Assembly (NCBI GenBank): GCA_002733505.1
Contig: NVVW01000005.1
Span: forward strand, 74,978-107,657
Reading direction: 5' to 3'
Source of the DNA: Methylophaga sp.
GTDB lineage: Bacteria; Pseudomonadota; Gammaproteobacteria; Nitrosococcales; Methylophagaceae
Length of the DNA stretch: 32,680 nt
Part shown: positions 17,892 through 24,146 of the stretch, piece after piece
Layout of the letters: the number at the start of each line of letters is the position of its first letter
How positions within the stretch are numbered: position 1 is the first letter of the stretch
Notes under the pieces: model-generated
Database searches by the model: none
What the model was told of the DNA's origin: nothing
Seen by the model: only the letters and a program-made list of their open reading frames with translations
Position numbers and translations under genes: made by a program

Positions 17892-18593
17892 GTGATGCCA
17901 GACCCAGAATATGATTCAGAGCATCCAGAAGAGGCCGTGGAAGATCGTGCTTGGTATAGTTTGATCACCCGCTTAGCTGCCGCCAGCCTGACCGACCAAG
18001 CCTACCAAAAATACATGTGCAAGGATAACCCTTGTTCTAGTTCTGATTTCACAGGGAAAAATAATGGCTCTATTGGTAGATGGGGAGGTATACTTGCTAA
18101 TCAATTTGAATCGCGCCGTGCTTTCGCCGCTTTTATGGATACTGAACTCAATAAATATTTAGCATGGGCAAAACAGCTCAGCGCCGAACCCGAAGCTTAC
18201 TTTGTTGGCCAAATACGACTTTCTTCCTATATTTTCGATGAAGGCGGTTTCGCAATCAGGCTAAACAGACTCGCTGGGGGTGCATTACTCACAACGGGTG
18301 AAAACCTTAAAAACCACCCCATTTTTATTGGAAAAACAATACAGCAACAGCGCGGTGTGGTACTGGTTAAAGTCAATGAAACCGAAGCAGAAAGAATCGT
18401 AGAACGTGTTCACAAGAAACAGCTGTTTCTTGTCTATAAGGCTAAATTAACGGTGGCCGAACAGTCGTATAATCAAGAAACAAAACAGTTGAATTTTAAC
18501 CGTTTATCATTTGATCAAACTATTACATCTGATGTTATTGAGGTGTTTATTGGGCCTGAGGTGCAGGATAAATTGTTTGATATTCCGCTGTGA
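17892..18593 (+). CDS. Conserved unknown protein, full-length copy of a duplicated gene
   Basis: 233 codons from GTG-ATG at 17892, without a convincing ribosome site; it may be the body of the preceding exported ORF. A helical N-terminal half contains the WYSLITRLAAASLTD block, a YMCKDNPC cysteine pair and the NQFESRRAFAAFMD block followed by LNKYLAWAKQLS. The C-terminal half is beta-rich (VGQIRLSSYIF...; RGVVLVKVNETEAERI) and ends KLFDIPL. A diverged, internally deleted copy lies at 21741-22210, on the other side of the cassette array, matching in the N-terminal half and in the last residues. Function unknown. If the upstream signal peptide belongs to it, the protein is exported and the two Cys may form a disulfide. 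Confidence 0.65.
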   Translation: MMPDPEYDSEHPEEAVEDRAWYSLITRLAAASLTDQAYQKYMCKDNPCSSSDFTGKNNGSIGRWGGILANQFESRRAFAAFMDTELNKYLAWAKQLSAEPEAYFVGQIRLSSYIFDEGGFAIRLNRLAGGALLTTGENLKNHPIFIGKTIQQQRGVVLVKVNETEAERIVERVHKKQLFLVYKAKLTVAEQSYNQETKQLNFNRLSFDQTITSDVIEVFIGPEVQDKLFDIPL

Positions 18594-18736
18594 GCTGAAT
18601 AAGTATTAATAATCCATAATGATTCTCTGTTTTGCCTTGATTATCTACTTACAAAGAATTAAAGTCCGTATATGTATAAGAATTACAGAGAATTTTTATT
18701 CTCGTTAATAACAAGTTATATTGCAAGGAGAATTTA

Positions 18737-19436
18737 GTGCTTCCCCATGACTTTCCGGATTGGTTTGCTAGTTTTTTAAGTGAACAGCTAGCTAAAGTAC
18801 CAACTTTCGATGAGCAACCTGCGTACGATATAGATAATCTATCAATTGCTTATATCCGGCTATGGAATATTTTCGAAACCTATATTAAAGATAGTGTGCA
18901 AACTATATGAGAAGCGAAGTGCTCTTAAAGAAATTAACGCAAAAATTGAGCAGGCAGAGCATATTGCAAAAAATGCAAAATCGTGGATTGCTAGTACACA
19001 AGAAATATCAAGCGCATACTCTGCATCAATACGTTTTGGAGAAACCATTAATATTGATGAAAACGGCACAAAATTTACGGCACAAATAAAATCAATCACC
19101 GTTAGTAAATATTCAATGAGGAAGTCGGATATTGCGCTGATGACCCTACCCAATGCAAAAGCTATTGAAAAAGCTAGCTCAGAATTTAGCTTGAAAGGAG
19201 CAGACATATCCCATTTGCTTCATCCATCAAATAGCGAGAGTAAATTTTACAAAACAAGAAATACCATTGCGCATGAGGGAAAGTCAGATATTCAACTAAG
19301 AAATTTTATTACTAGGCGTATAGACCCTCTCAAAAATGTAGTGAATACCATTGAGGGGTATATCAATGCAACTACACGCGGACAGCCCGAAGCTGCGCCG
19401 CTCGTGCCTCGCTCTGCAGCTTCGGTCTGCCGGTGA
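18737..19436 (+). pseudogene. HEPN-domain protein gene, frameshifted, in first integron cassette
   Basis: GTG at 18737 follows AAGGAG at a good distance and opens LPHDFPDWFASFLSEQL. The frame stops at 18908-18910, but the protein continues in the +1 frame from about 18885 (KLYEKRSALKEINAKIEQ) to 19436, so a one-base shift near 18885-18900 breaks it. The C-terminal helical part carries KTRNTIAHEG, an R-x4-H motif typical of HEPN ribonuclease or nucleotide-binding domains found in toxins and defence genes. The last residues (about GQPEAAPLVPRSAASVCR) are translated from the attC site, as is common for cassette genes. Full length would be about 233 residues. HEPN assignment rests on that motif and the helical context. 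Confidence 0.6.
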
Positions 19437-19451
19437 ATTGCGGCGTTAGAA
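19366..19451 (+). other. attC site 1
   Basis: About 86 bases. A stem pairs GGACAGCCCGAAGCTG (from 19380) with CAGCTTCGGTCTGCC (19417-19431), and the right end is GGCGTTAGAATGC with R' GTTAGAA at 19445-19451. The R'' side (ATGCAAC, 19366-19372) is degenerate. The HEPN reading frame ends inside it, and the next cassette gene starts 22 bases after the recombination point. Confidence 0.7.
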
Positions 19452-19466
19452 TGCTAAGAGGTTAAA

Positions 19467-20159
19467 ATGAGTATTGAATTTCTCCCAAAAGAAATATTAA
19501 AGAAAAATCTGTATTTAATTCTATTGTTGTTGTCGGCAAATATACTTGGATTAATTTCTAAATATTATTTTGACCACGATACTGTTTATGGATTGATTGC
19601 GTTGTTTGATTTTAATACAGAAAAAAATATTCCTACATTGTATTCATCAATTGCACTTATTATTGCCAGCACTTTACTCTGGTCTATAGCTTTAACTCAT
19701 AAAAACTTGAAGTCTTCATATATTATGTGGGCTGGACTTTCGCTAATTTTTTTGTTTTTATCAATTGATGAAATAGCTTCAATTCATGAACGTTTTGGAA
19801 AACCAACAAGAGAGACCTTTAAAACATCAGGGCTTCTATTTTACGCATGGATCATACCTTATGGCATAGGTTTAATTGGTTTTATAATCGCTTACTCTAA
19901 ATTTTTATTTGAGCTTCCTAAAAACACAATGATTTTATTTTTAGTGTCTGGTTTTACATTTATTGCAGGCGCAATAGGATTTGAAATGCTTGGGGGTAGA
20001 CAAGCCGAACTATACGGAACCAGCAATATTCTTTATTCCTTTTATTATACGTGTGAAGAATCTCTTGAAATGATTGGTATTGCAATATTCATATATACTT
20101 TACTCTCCTATATGGTTAACCAATTTGAATCTATAAAAATAACTATATCTAATAAATAA
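19467..20159 (+). CDS. Polytopic membrane protein of unknown function (cassette gene)
   Basis: 230 residues with about six or seven predicted membrane helices (roughly 13-33, 55-75, 83-101, 123-147, 152-172 and 198-218). AAGAGG precedes the ATG. Conserved-looking polar residues lie in or beside helices: SIDEIASIHERFG after the third helix, and YYTCEESLEMIG before the last. These Asp, Glu and His residues could form a metal or catalytic site, but this is speculation. The AT content is higher than that of the core genes and the gene is neatly enclosed by attC sites 1 and 2, so it was probably acquired as a cassette. I do not recognise the family. Confidence 0.75.
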   Translation: MSIEFLPKEILKKNLYLILLLLSANILGLISKYYFDHDTVYGLIALFDFNTEKNIPTLYSSIALIIASTLLWSIALTHKNLKSSYIMWAGLSLIFLFLSIDEIASIHERFGKPTRETFKTSGLLFYAWIIPYGIGLIGFIIAYSKFLFELPKNTMILFLVSGFTFIAGAIGFEMLGGRQAELYGTSNILYSFYYTCEESLEMIGIAIFIYTLLSYMVNQFESIKITISNK

Positions 20160-20175
20160 ACTTGGAAGTCACGCA

Positions 20176-20273
20176 TTCTAACAATCAAACCCACTTGACC
20201 GTAAAAATCGTCACAAATTTTTGCTGTCGCAAAATTTCCACCCCTTTTACGGCAAGTGATTTGGGCGTTATAT
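20176..20273 (+). other. attC site 2
   Basis: R'' TTCTAAC (20176-20182) is the exact complement of the R' that starts this same cassette (19445-19451). CACTTGACCGTAAAA (20192-20206) pairs with TTTTACGGCAAGTG (20245-20258), leaving one extrahelical A as attC sites usually show. The right end is GGGCGTTATAT, R' at 20267-20273. Confidence 0.82.
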
Positions 20274-20317
20274 GCTCAGTTATTTTATTTAAGCGGTTGA
20301 AAAAATATCAACAAAGA

Positions 20318-20352
20318 CCTACAATGTATTACATAGTAATTATCTTTGTAGG
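20318..20352 (+). promoter_or_regulatory. Candidate operator of the RHH/ParE toxin-antitoxin operon
   Basis: CCTACAA (20318-20324) and TTGTAGG (20346-20352) form an inverted repeat around a second palindrome ATGTA-t-TACAT (20324-20334). The right arm overlaps the ribosome site of the antitoxin gene. Autorepression by the ribbon-helix-helix antitoxin through such repeats is usual in this class; binding here is inference. Confidence 0.45.
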
Positions 20353-20361
20353 GGGTATATT

Positions 20362-20628
20362 ATGGGTGTTACAAGTGTAAGGCTTCAACCTGAAATTGAA
20401 AATCCACTGGAAAATTTGTCAAAAAAACTTGATAGAAGTAAGAACTATCTCATAAATCAAGCAATTAAGGAGTTTTTAGCTAGAAAATCCCTAGAAGAAC
20501 AACGATGGGATGAAACTATTAAAGCCATAGATTCAGTCAAGTCAGGAAAAGTGATTGCAGAAAAAGAAGTCAATGAGTGGCTTGAAAGTTGGGGAACAGA
20601 AAATGAGCTTGAACCACCGAGTCTATGA
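20362..20628 (+). CDS. Ribbon-helix-helix antitoxin (ParD/RelB-like)
   Basis: 88-residue antitoxin. The N-terminal RHH DNA-binding fold is visible as the strand TSVRLQPEIENPLENL, then helix KLDRSKNYLINQAIKEFLARK. The acidic C-terminal tail (QRWDETIKAIDS... to LEPPSL) would wrap the toxin. GTAGGGGG precedes the ATG. The stop overlaps the toxin start as ATGA (20625-20628). Third cassette of the array; a palindromic candidate operator lies just upstream. Confidence 0.88.
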   Translation: MGVTSVRLQPEIENPLENLSKKLDRSKNYLINQAIKEFLARKSLEEQRWDETIKAIDSVKSGKVIAEKEVNEWLESWGTENELEPPSL

Positions 20629-20906
20629 GGATTACTTATTCCCCAGAAGCAATACATGACTTGAAAAAACTTAGGGAATTTATTGAGGTAAAAAACTCAT
20701 CGGCTGCTCAACGTATAGCAACAGCTATTTTAAAAGGAATTAGCCAATTAAAAACGTTTCCTTATTTGGGGCTAAGGGTACAACAAGCACCAGACCCAGA
20801 AATGGTTCGAGATTTAATTATTGGCAATTATATTGCTCGTTATTTAATTCGTTCTAATGAAATAAATATTTTGCGAGTATGGCACCACAAGGAAGAACGC
20901 ATATAA
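20625..20906 (+). CDS. RelE/ParE family toxin
   Basis: 93-residue toxin of the RelE/ParE superfamily. It shows the typical RITYSPEAIHDLKKLREFIE opening, the central FPYLGLRVQQAPDPEMVRDLIIGNYIARYLI segment and a terminal ILRVWHHKEER, the region where ParE/RelE toxins carry functional basic and His residues. It is most like ParE, a gyrase-targeting toxin, but an mRNase (RelE) activity cannot be ruled out. It is translationally coupled to the antitoxin. The TAA stop lies inside the R'' box of the following attC site. Confidence 0.88.
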   Translation: MRITYSPEAIHDLKKLREFIEVKNSSAAQRIATAILKGISQLKTFPYLGLRVQQAPDPEMVRDLIIGNYIARYLIRSNEINILRVWHHKEERI

Positions 20907-20937
20907 CAATCGCATGCACTGGGACTGGAAAGAGTTA
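20901..20937 (+). other. Truncated attC site 3
   Basis: R'' ATATAAC (20901-20907) is the exact complement of R' GTTATAT at 20267-20273, the start of the same cassette, and is followed by AATCGCATGCACTGGGACTG. No matching right arm or GGCGTTA end follows. The right half appears deleted, so the next module is joined directly and its start may be lost. Confidence 0.6.
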
Positions 20938-20952
20938 GGGTTAATATGAAAA

Positions 20953-20982
20953 TTGACAAAATGTATATAATTTGATACATTT
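20953..20982 (+). promoter_or_regulatory. Promoter and operator of the HigBA-like operon
   Basis: TTGACA (20953-20958), 17-base spacer, TACATT (20976-20981) make a plausible sigma-70 promoter. It is overlapped by the perfect inverted repeat AAATGTAT (20959-20966) / ATACATTT (20975-20982). An operator across the spacer and -10 fits autorepression by the Xre-type antitoxin encoded downstream. Confidence 0.55.
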
Positions 20983-20988
20983 TAACAA

Positions 20989-21324
20989 CTGGAAAAAGAA
21001 AAGCCAATTTATTCGGTCGGTTCAAGCCTTAAAGATTTAATTTCTTTGTCTGATGAGGTGAAGAGAGAGGTAGGGTATCAACTTCATCGAGTTCAAAATG
21101 GACTTGAACCTGAAAACTGGAAGTCTTTCCAAGAAGTCGATTCTGGAGTTAAAGAAATTCGTATTTATGATAAGGATGGCGCTTTTAGAGTCATGTATGT
21201 AGCAAAATTTTCAGAGAAAATTTATGTTCTTCATACTTTCCAAAAGAAGACTCAAAAAACGAACCAAAATAATATTAATATTGCTAAAACTCGATACAAA
21301 GCAATCAATAATGAGACTAAATGA
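20989..21324 (+). CDS. higB: HigB/Gp49-like RelE-superfamily toxin, start codon unclear
   Basis: Phage Gp49/HigB-type mRNA interferase toxin. Conserved segments are VGSSLKDLISLSDEVKREVG, YQLHRVQNGLEPENWKSF, SGVKEIRIYDKDGAFRVMY and VLHTFQKKTQKT. Homologues start only a few residues before VGSS, yet the frame has no ATG, GTG or TTG between the upstream stop at 20983 and 21046. The coordinates begin at CTG 20989; the TTG at 21046 would remove the conserved first strand. The gene therefore either uses a rare start or lost its start when the upstream attC was deleted. It overlaps the antitoxin gene at ATGATGA. The toxin-first order is typical of higBA. Confidence 0.75.
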   Translation: MEKEKPIYSVGSSLKDLISLSDEVKREVGYQLHRVQNGLEPENWKSFQEVDSGVKEIRIYDKDGAFRVMYVAKFSEKIYVLHTFQKKTQKTNQNNINIAKTRYKAINNETK

Positions 21325-21623
21325 TGAATAGTATTGATACCTCTATTGTCCATATTACTGCTGAAAATGGAAATGTTTTTAAAGATTTGGGGTTTACCTC
21401 TGAAGAAGCGAGCAAACTAAAAATCAAAGCTCAACTAATGTGTCAAATTAGTGAATGGATAAAAGAAAAACAGCTTAAACAAGAAGACGCATCCAATTTA
21501 CTTCATGTTACACGCCCAAGAATATCTGATATTATGCGAGGGAAATCTGGGAAATTCAGTATTGATGCCTTAGTTGATATGCTGGAAAGAGCAGGAAAGC
21601 ATGTTACTGTCCAAGTTAGTTAA
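21321..21623 (+). CDS. higA: Xre/HigA-type antitoxin
   Basis: 100-residue helix-turn-helix antitoxin. The HTH lies in KQEDASNLLHVTRPRISDIM (about residues 56-75), followed by RGKSGKFSIDALVDMLERAG, the usual ending of this Xre-like antitoxin group paired with Gp49/HigB toxins. The start overlaps the toxin stop. It probably neutralises the upstream toxin and binds the inverted repeat at 20959-20982. Confidence 0.87.
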   Translation: MMNSIDTSIVHITAENGNVFKDLGFTSEEASKLKIKAQLMCQISEWIKEKQLKQEDASNLLHVTRPRISDIMRGKSGKFSIDALVDMLERAGKHVTVQVS

Positions 21624-21626
21624 GTT

Positions 21627-21732
21627 TTAAAACAATCTAATAAAAATCCAGCGGACAAGTTTAAAGCGTCACGTTTTTTTGCAGAGAAAAAAACGCGCCC
21701 CTTTAAACTGCGCGCTGAATTTGGCGTTATCT
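21627..21732 (+). other. attC site 4
   Basis: An imperfect palindrome pairs CAGCG (21649-21653) with CGCTG (21713-21717), AGTTTAAAG (21658-21666) with CTTTAAACT (21701-21709), and an inner CGTTTTTTT with AAAAAAACG. The right end is TTTGGCGTTATCT, R' at 21726-21732. The R'' side (AAAACAAT near 21630) is degenerate. The next ORF starts 9 bases downstream. Confidence 0.78.
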
Positions 21733-21740
21733 AAAAACAA

Positions 21741-22210
21741 ATGAAACACGATGATATCTATAATTTATCCAAAAGGTTTTCGCCTCCTAAGGTTGATCTT
21801 AGAAAAGCACAAATATTGGATGATTATGGTGATGACTCCTTTGCAAAAATGCCAGTTAAGCATAATAGTCCTGATGATGTTAGACGTGAGGAATTTGACT
21901 ACTATGGCTGGGTTTACCCCTTTGTAGAAGCGGAAGATCGCACTTGGTATATCCTCATTAATTCACTAGCTGCTGCTAGCCTGACCGAACAATCATATGC
22001 TCAATATATGTGTAAAGATAAGAAGCCCTGCGCTAACTTTAACCCCAAAGATCAATCAAGAACACCCATAGGAACGTGGGGAGGAAGGCAATCTAACCAA
22101 TTTGAATCGCGTCGTGCTTTCGCCTCATTTATGGATAAAGAACTCGATAAATATTTAGCATGGGCAAAACAACTGAGTTACAAAATAAATTGTTTGATAT
22201 TCCACTTTAA
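21741..22210 (+). pseudogene. Internally deleted second copy of the 17892-18593 gene
   Basis: The reading frame keeps the first half of the paralogue (EDRTWYILINSLAAASLTEQ, YMCKDKKPC, NQFESRRAFASFMDKELDKY, AWAKQLS) and then leaves homology. From 22184, in another frame, the sequence reads NKLFDIPL and stop, identical to the paralogue's end apart from one residue. About 300 bases present in the other copy are missing between AKQLS and KLFDIPL, and the junction is out of frame. The protein as translated ends in an unrelated tail (YKINCLIFHFKFTILLA). The N-terminal part (MKHDDIYNLSKRFSPPKVDL) has no signal peptide and no counterpart in the first copy. No attC follows it. Confidence 0.75.
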
Positions 22211-22303
22211 ATTTACTATTCTGCTTGCATAGGAAAAATAGTAGCAGACCATGTACTTATTACTTAAATTAAGCAAATATAATTATACAAAGAGACTTTC
22301 ATT

Positions 22304-23254
22304 ATGTTCAGTGTAGATCCGATAATATTATTTTTCCTGTTCGGGATATTTGCTGGGGTTATGCGCACAGAACTACGACTGCCTAGCCAAGCTTATGAGA
22401 TGATCTCCATCTTATTACTGATAACTATTGGTCTCAAAGGCGGGATAGAGCTTGCAAAACAGCCTTTCGGCGATTTACTACCTCAAATAGCAGCAATCGC
22501 AGCAATCGGCTTCATTACACCGTTAATTGCGTTCCCTATATTACGTTATGCTGGCCGTTTCAAACGTGCCGATGCCGCCTCCATCGCAGCTCACTATGGT
22601 TCAGTCAGTGTGGGAACCTTCGCCGTGGTGATCGCCTATATGGAATCCCGCAATATTCCCTACGAAGAACATATGGCACTCCTTCTGGTTGTATTGGAGA
22701 TCCCGGCTATCTTGGTCGGCATAATGCTCGCTCGCGGAATTAGCAAAGAAACACAATGGGGCAAAGTTTCCCATGAGGTATTTTTAGGGAAAGGCGTACT
22801 ATTACTGGTTGGTGGTTTATTGATAGGCTGGATGTCCGGACCCACTGGTCTTGAATCAATTGAACCCCTGTTTTTTGATTTATTCAAAGGGGTTCTAGCG
22901 TTATTCCTACTCGAAATGGGGGTGATCACAGCAGCGCAACTAGGTAGCTTGAAAAAGTATGGCCCCTTTCTCGTTGTCTTTGGTGTTGCGATGCCCATTT
23001 TTTTAGCACTGATTAGCGCACCGATTGGATGGTCTTTGGGTCTATCTGTTGGCGGCACCGCTATATTTGCAACACTCGTTGCCAGTGCATCTTACATTGC
23101 TGTCCCAGCCGCTATGCGGATCTCGGTGCCTGAAGCTAATCCGACCTTATCTTTAACGGCTTCCTTAGGGATCACCTTTCCATTTAATATACTGATGGGG
23201 ATCCCACTTTATTATTATTTTGCCGAACAAGCACATACCCTTCTTGGAGGATAG
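22304..23254 (+). CDS. sbtA: Sodium-dependent bicarbonate transporter, SbtA family
   Basis: 316-residue inner-membrane protein of the SbtA (former DUF897) family with about ten hydrophobic segments in two inverted halves. Characteristic stretches are SQAYEMISILLLITIGLKGG (27-46), AAHYGSVSVGTFAVVIAYME and the second-half counterpart LVASASYIAVPAAMRISVPE. It probably imports bicarbonate with sodium. The gene is followed after 5 bases by a PII-like partner, the arrangement known for sbtA-sbtB. In a methylotroph bicarbonate could feed anaplerotic carboxylases; whether this organism fixes CO2 is not shown here. The 91-base gap upstream holds only A/T-rich sequence and the AAAGAGA ribosome site. 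Confidence 0.93.
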   Translation: MFSVDPIILFFLFGIFAGVMRTELRLPSQAYEMISILLLITIGLKGGIELAKQPFGDLLPQIAAIAAIGFITPLIAFPILRYAGRFKRADAASIAAHYGSVSVGTFAVVIAYMESRNIPYEEHMALLLVVLEIPAILVGIMLARGISKETQWGKVSHEVFLGKGVLLLVGGLLIGWMSGPTGLESIEPLFFDLFKGVLALFLLEMGVITAAQLGSLKKYGPFLVVFGVAMPIFLALISAPIGWSLGLSVGGTAIFATLVASASYIAVPAAMRISVPEANPTLSLTASLGITFPFNILMGIPLYYYFAEQAHTLLGG

Positions 23255-23259
23255 CAACA

Positions 23260-23562
23260 ATGAGTGTCTATCAACGTAAATTATTAACTATAATAACTGA
23301 AACCATATTAGAAGCCGCCCTTATTAAAGATATTGAACAGCTAGGTGCACGCGGTTATACCATTACCGATGTCCGTGGTAAAGGTGATCGCGGCACCCGC
23401 AGTGCTAGCTGGGACAGCAGTGCTAATATCCGTATAGAAATAATATGTGACGCTAATATTTGCGATAAAATCGTGCTCCATCTAAAGGAACATTATTACA
23501 AAAACTACGCAATGATCACATATATTCTTAATGCTGACGTGTTGCGATCTGATAAGTTTTAA
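23260..23562 (+). CDS. sbtB: PII-like regulator SbtB
   Basis: 100-residue PII-superfamily protein. The ferredoxin-like core strands are visible as KLLTIITETILEAALIKDIE, GYTITDVRGKG and IRIEIICDANICDKIVLHLK, and the protein ends in AMITYILNADVLR. The T-loop region (GKGDRGTRSASWDSS) lacks the uridylylated Tyr of GlnB/GlnK. It is coupled to sbtA (5-base gap, GGAGG in the sbtA end). SbtB proteins bind adenyl nucleotides and gate SbtA; that role is inferred from family and context. Confidence 0.9.
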   Translation: MSVYQRKLLTIITETILEAALIKDIEQLGARGYTITDVRGKGDRGTRSASWDSSANIRIEIICDANICDKIVLHLKEHYYKNYAMITYILNADVLRSDKF

Positions 23563-23565
23563 CCA

Positions 23566-24146
23566 TTAAACAGCTTGAGCCACCGCTCGTACCACATAAC
23601 GTAGCCGTCCACCTGCTGCAATAGCATTAAACGGATAACAGGTCACTAGGGTTAACTGATAAGGATTATTTTCAACATTAATCCACTCCACATCTGTTTT
23701 ATCTACTACGCGCATATCTTGAATCGTGTATTCACGTATTTCACCTTCGGCGCTGGTCAGCAAAATCTTTTCGCCTACTTTAACTTGTTCTAAAAATGCA
23801 AAAGGGTGTCTCGATGAGCGGCAATCACCGTATTACCTTGCTCTGTTGGCTCTGCTGAGGCAAAAATATGACCGGGGCCAAAGGCCAGTGATTCACCACT
23901 TGTCCCTGCCAGCACATATTGGTCAATATCATGTTTGGCCATTTCAAGCCGAGCGACCGGCCATGTATCTGCCCATGGCCACGGCTTGATTTGTGTGCGA
24001 TCACTGCTTGTTGACTGTTGCCAGGCTGATGCAATCAGCCACTGTGCTAGCTCTGCTTTGGCAAAGATATAGCTACCTTGGCCGACATTCCATATCGCTA
24101 GTAATCCGAAAACTATAATCACTAGGCTTCGGCGTGTGATTTTCAC
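23566..24146 (-). pseudogene. Frameshifted proteobacterial sortase
   Basis: Membrane-anchored transpeptidase that would join an LPxTx protein to a target. GTG at 24146 overlaps the stop of the sortase-target gene (GTGA) and opens a basic N-terminus and one membrane helix (ITRRSLVIIVFGLLAIWNVG). The catalytic His lies in IAAHRDT, the Cys in TLVTCYPF and the Arg in the terminal RLRYVVRAV segment. After HRDT the frame runs to a stop (LLHF), while the true continuation FAFLEQVKVGEKILLTSAEG lies in another frame from about 23806. A one-base deletion near 23806-23812, in the CACCC run between His and Cys, would inactivate the enzyme. Total length corrected would be about 194 residues. It converges with sbtB. 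Confidence 0.85.

Larger units (their letters stand above)
18737..21732 (+). mobile_element. Integron gene-cassette array without integrase (CALIN-like)
   Basis: Four small modules in one orientation are each followed by an imperfect palindrome ending in GGCGTTA or GGGCGTTA. The decisive evidence is pairing of each cassette start with the R'' box of its own attC: GTTAGAA at 19445 with TTCTAAC at 20176, and GTTATAT at 20267 with ATATAAC at 20901. That is expected if the module circularises. Cargo (a HEPN protein, a membrane protein and two toxin-antitoxin pairs) is typical of sedentary chromosomal integrons. No tyrosine recombinase intI is present in the window. The left boundary is uncertain (about 18715-18737), and the third attC lacks a right half. 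Confidence 0.75.

Noticed and set aside
18715..18721. GTTATAT followed by TTGCAAGGAG as left boundary of the first cassette
   Set aside because: The spacing to the GTG start suits a cassette start, but its complement does not match the R'' box of attC site 1 (ATGCAAC), and no palindrome precedes it. Left as undecided.
20953..20971. TTGACA with TATAAT at 20966 as promoter
   Set aside because: The spacer is only 7 bases; the TACATT at 20976 with a 17-base spacer is more plausible.
18600..22300. CRISPR array or prophage
   Set aside because: Repeats are attC-like palindromes of differing sequence and spacing, not identical direct repeats; no phage structural genes or integrase seen.
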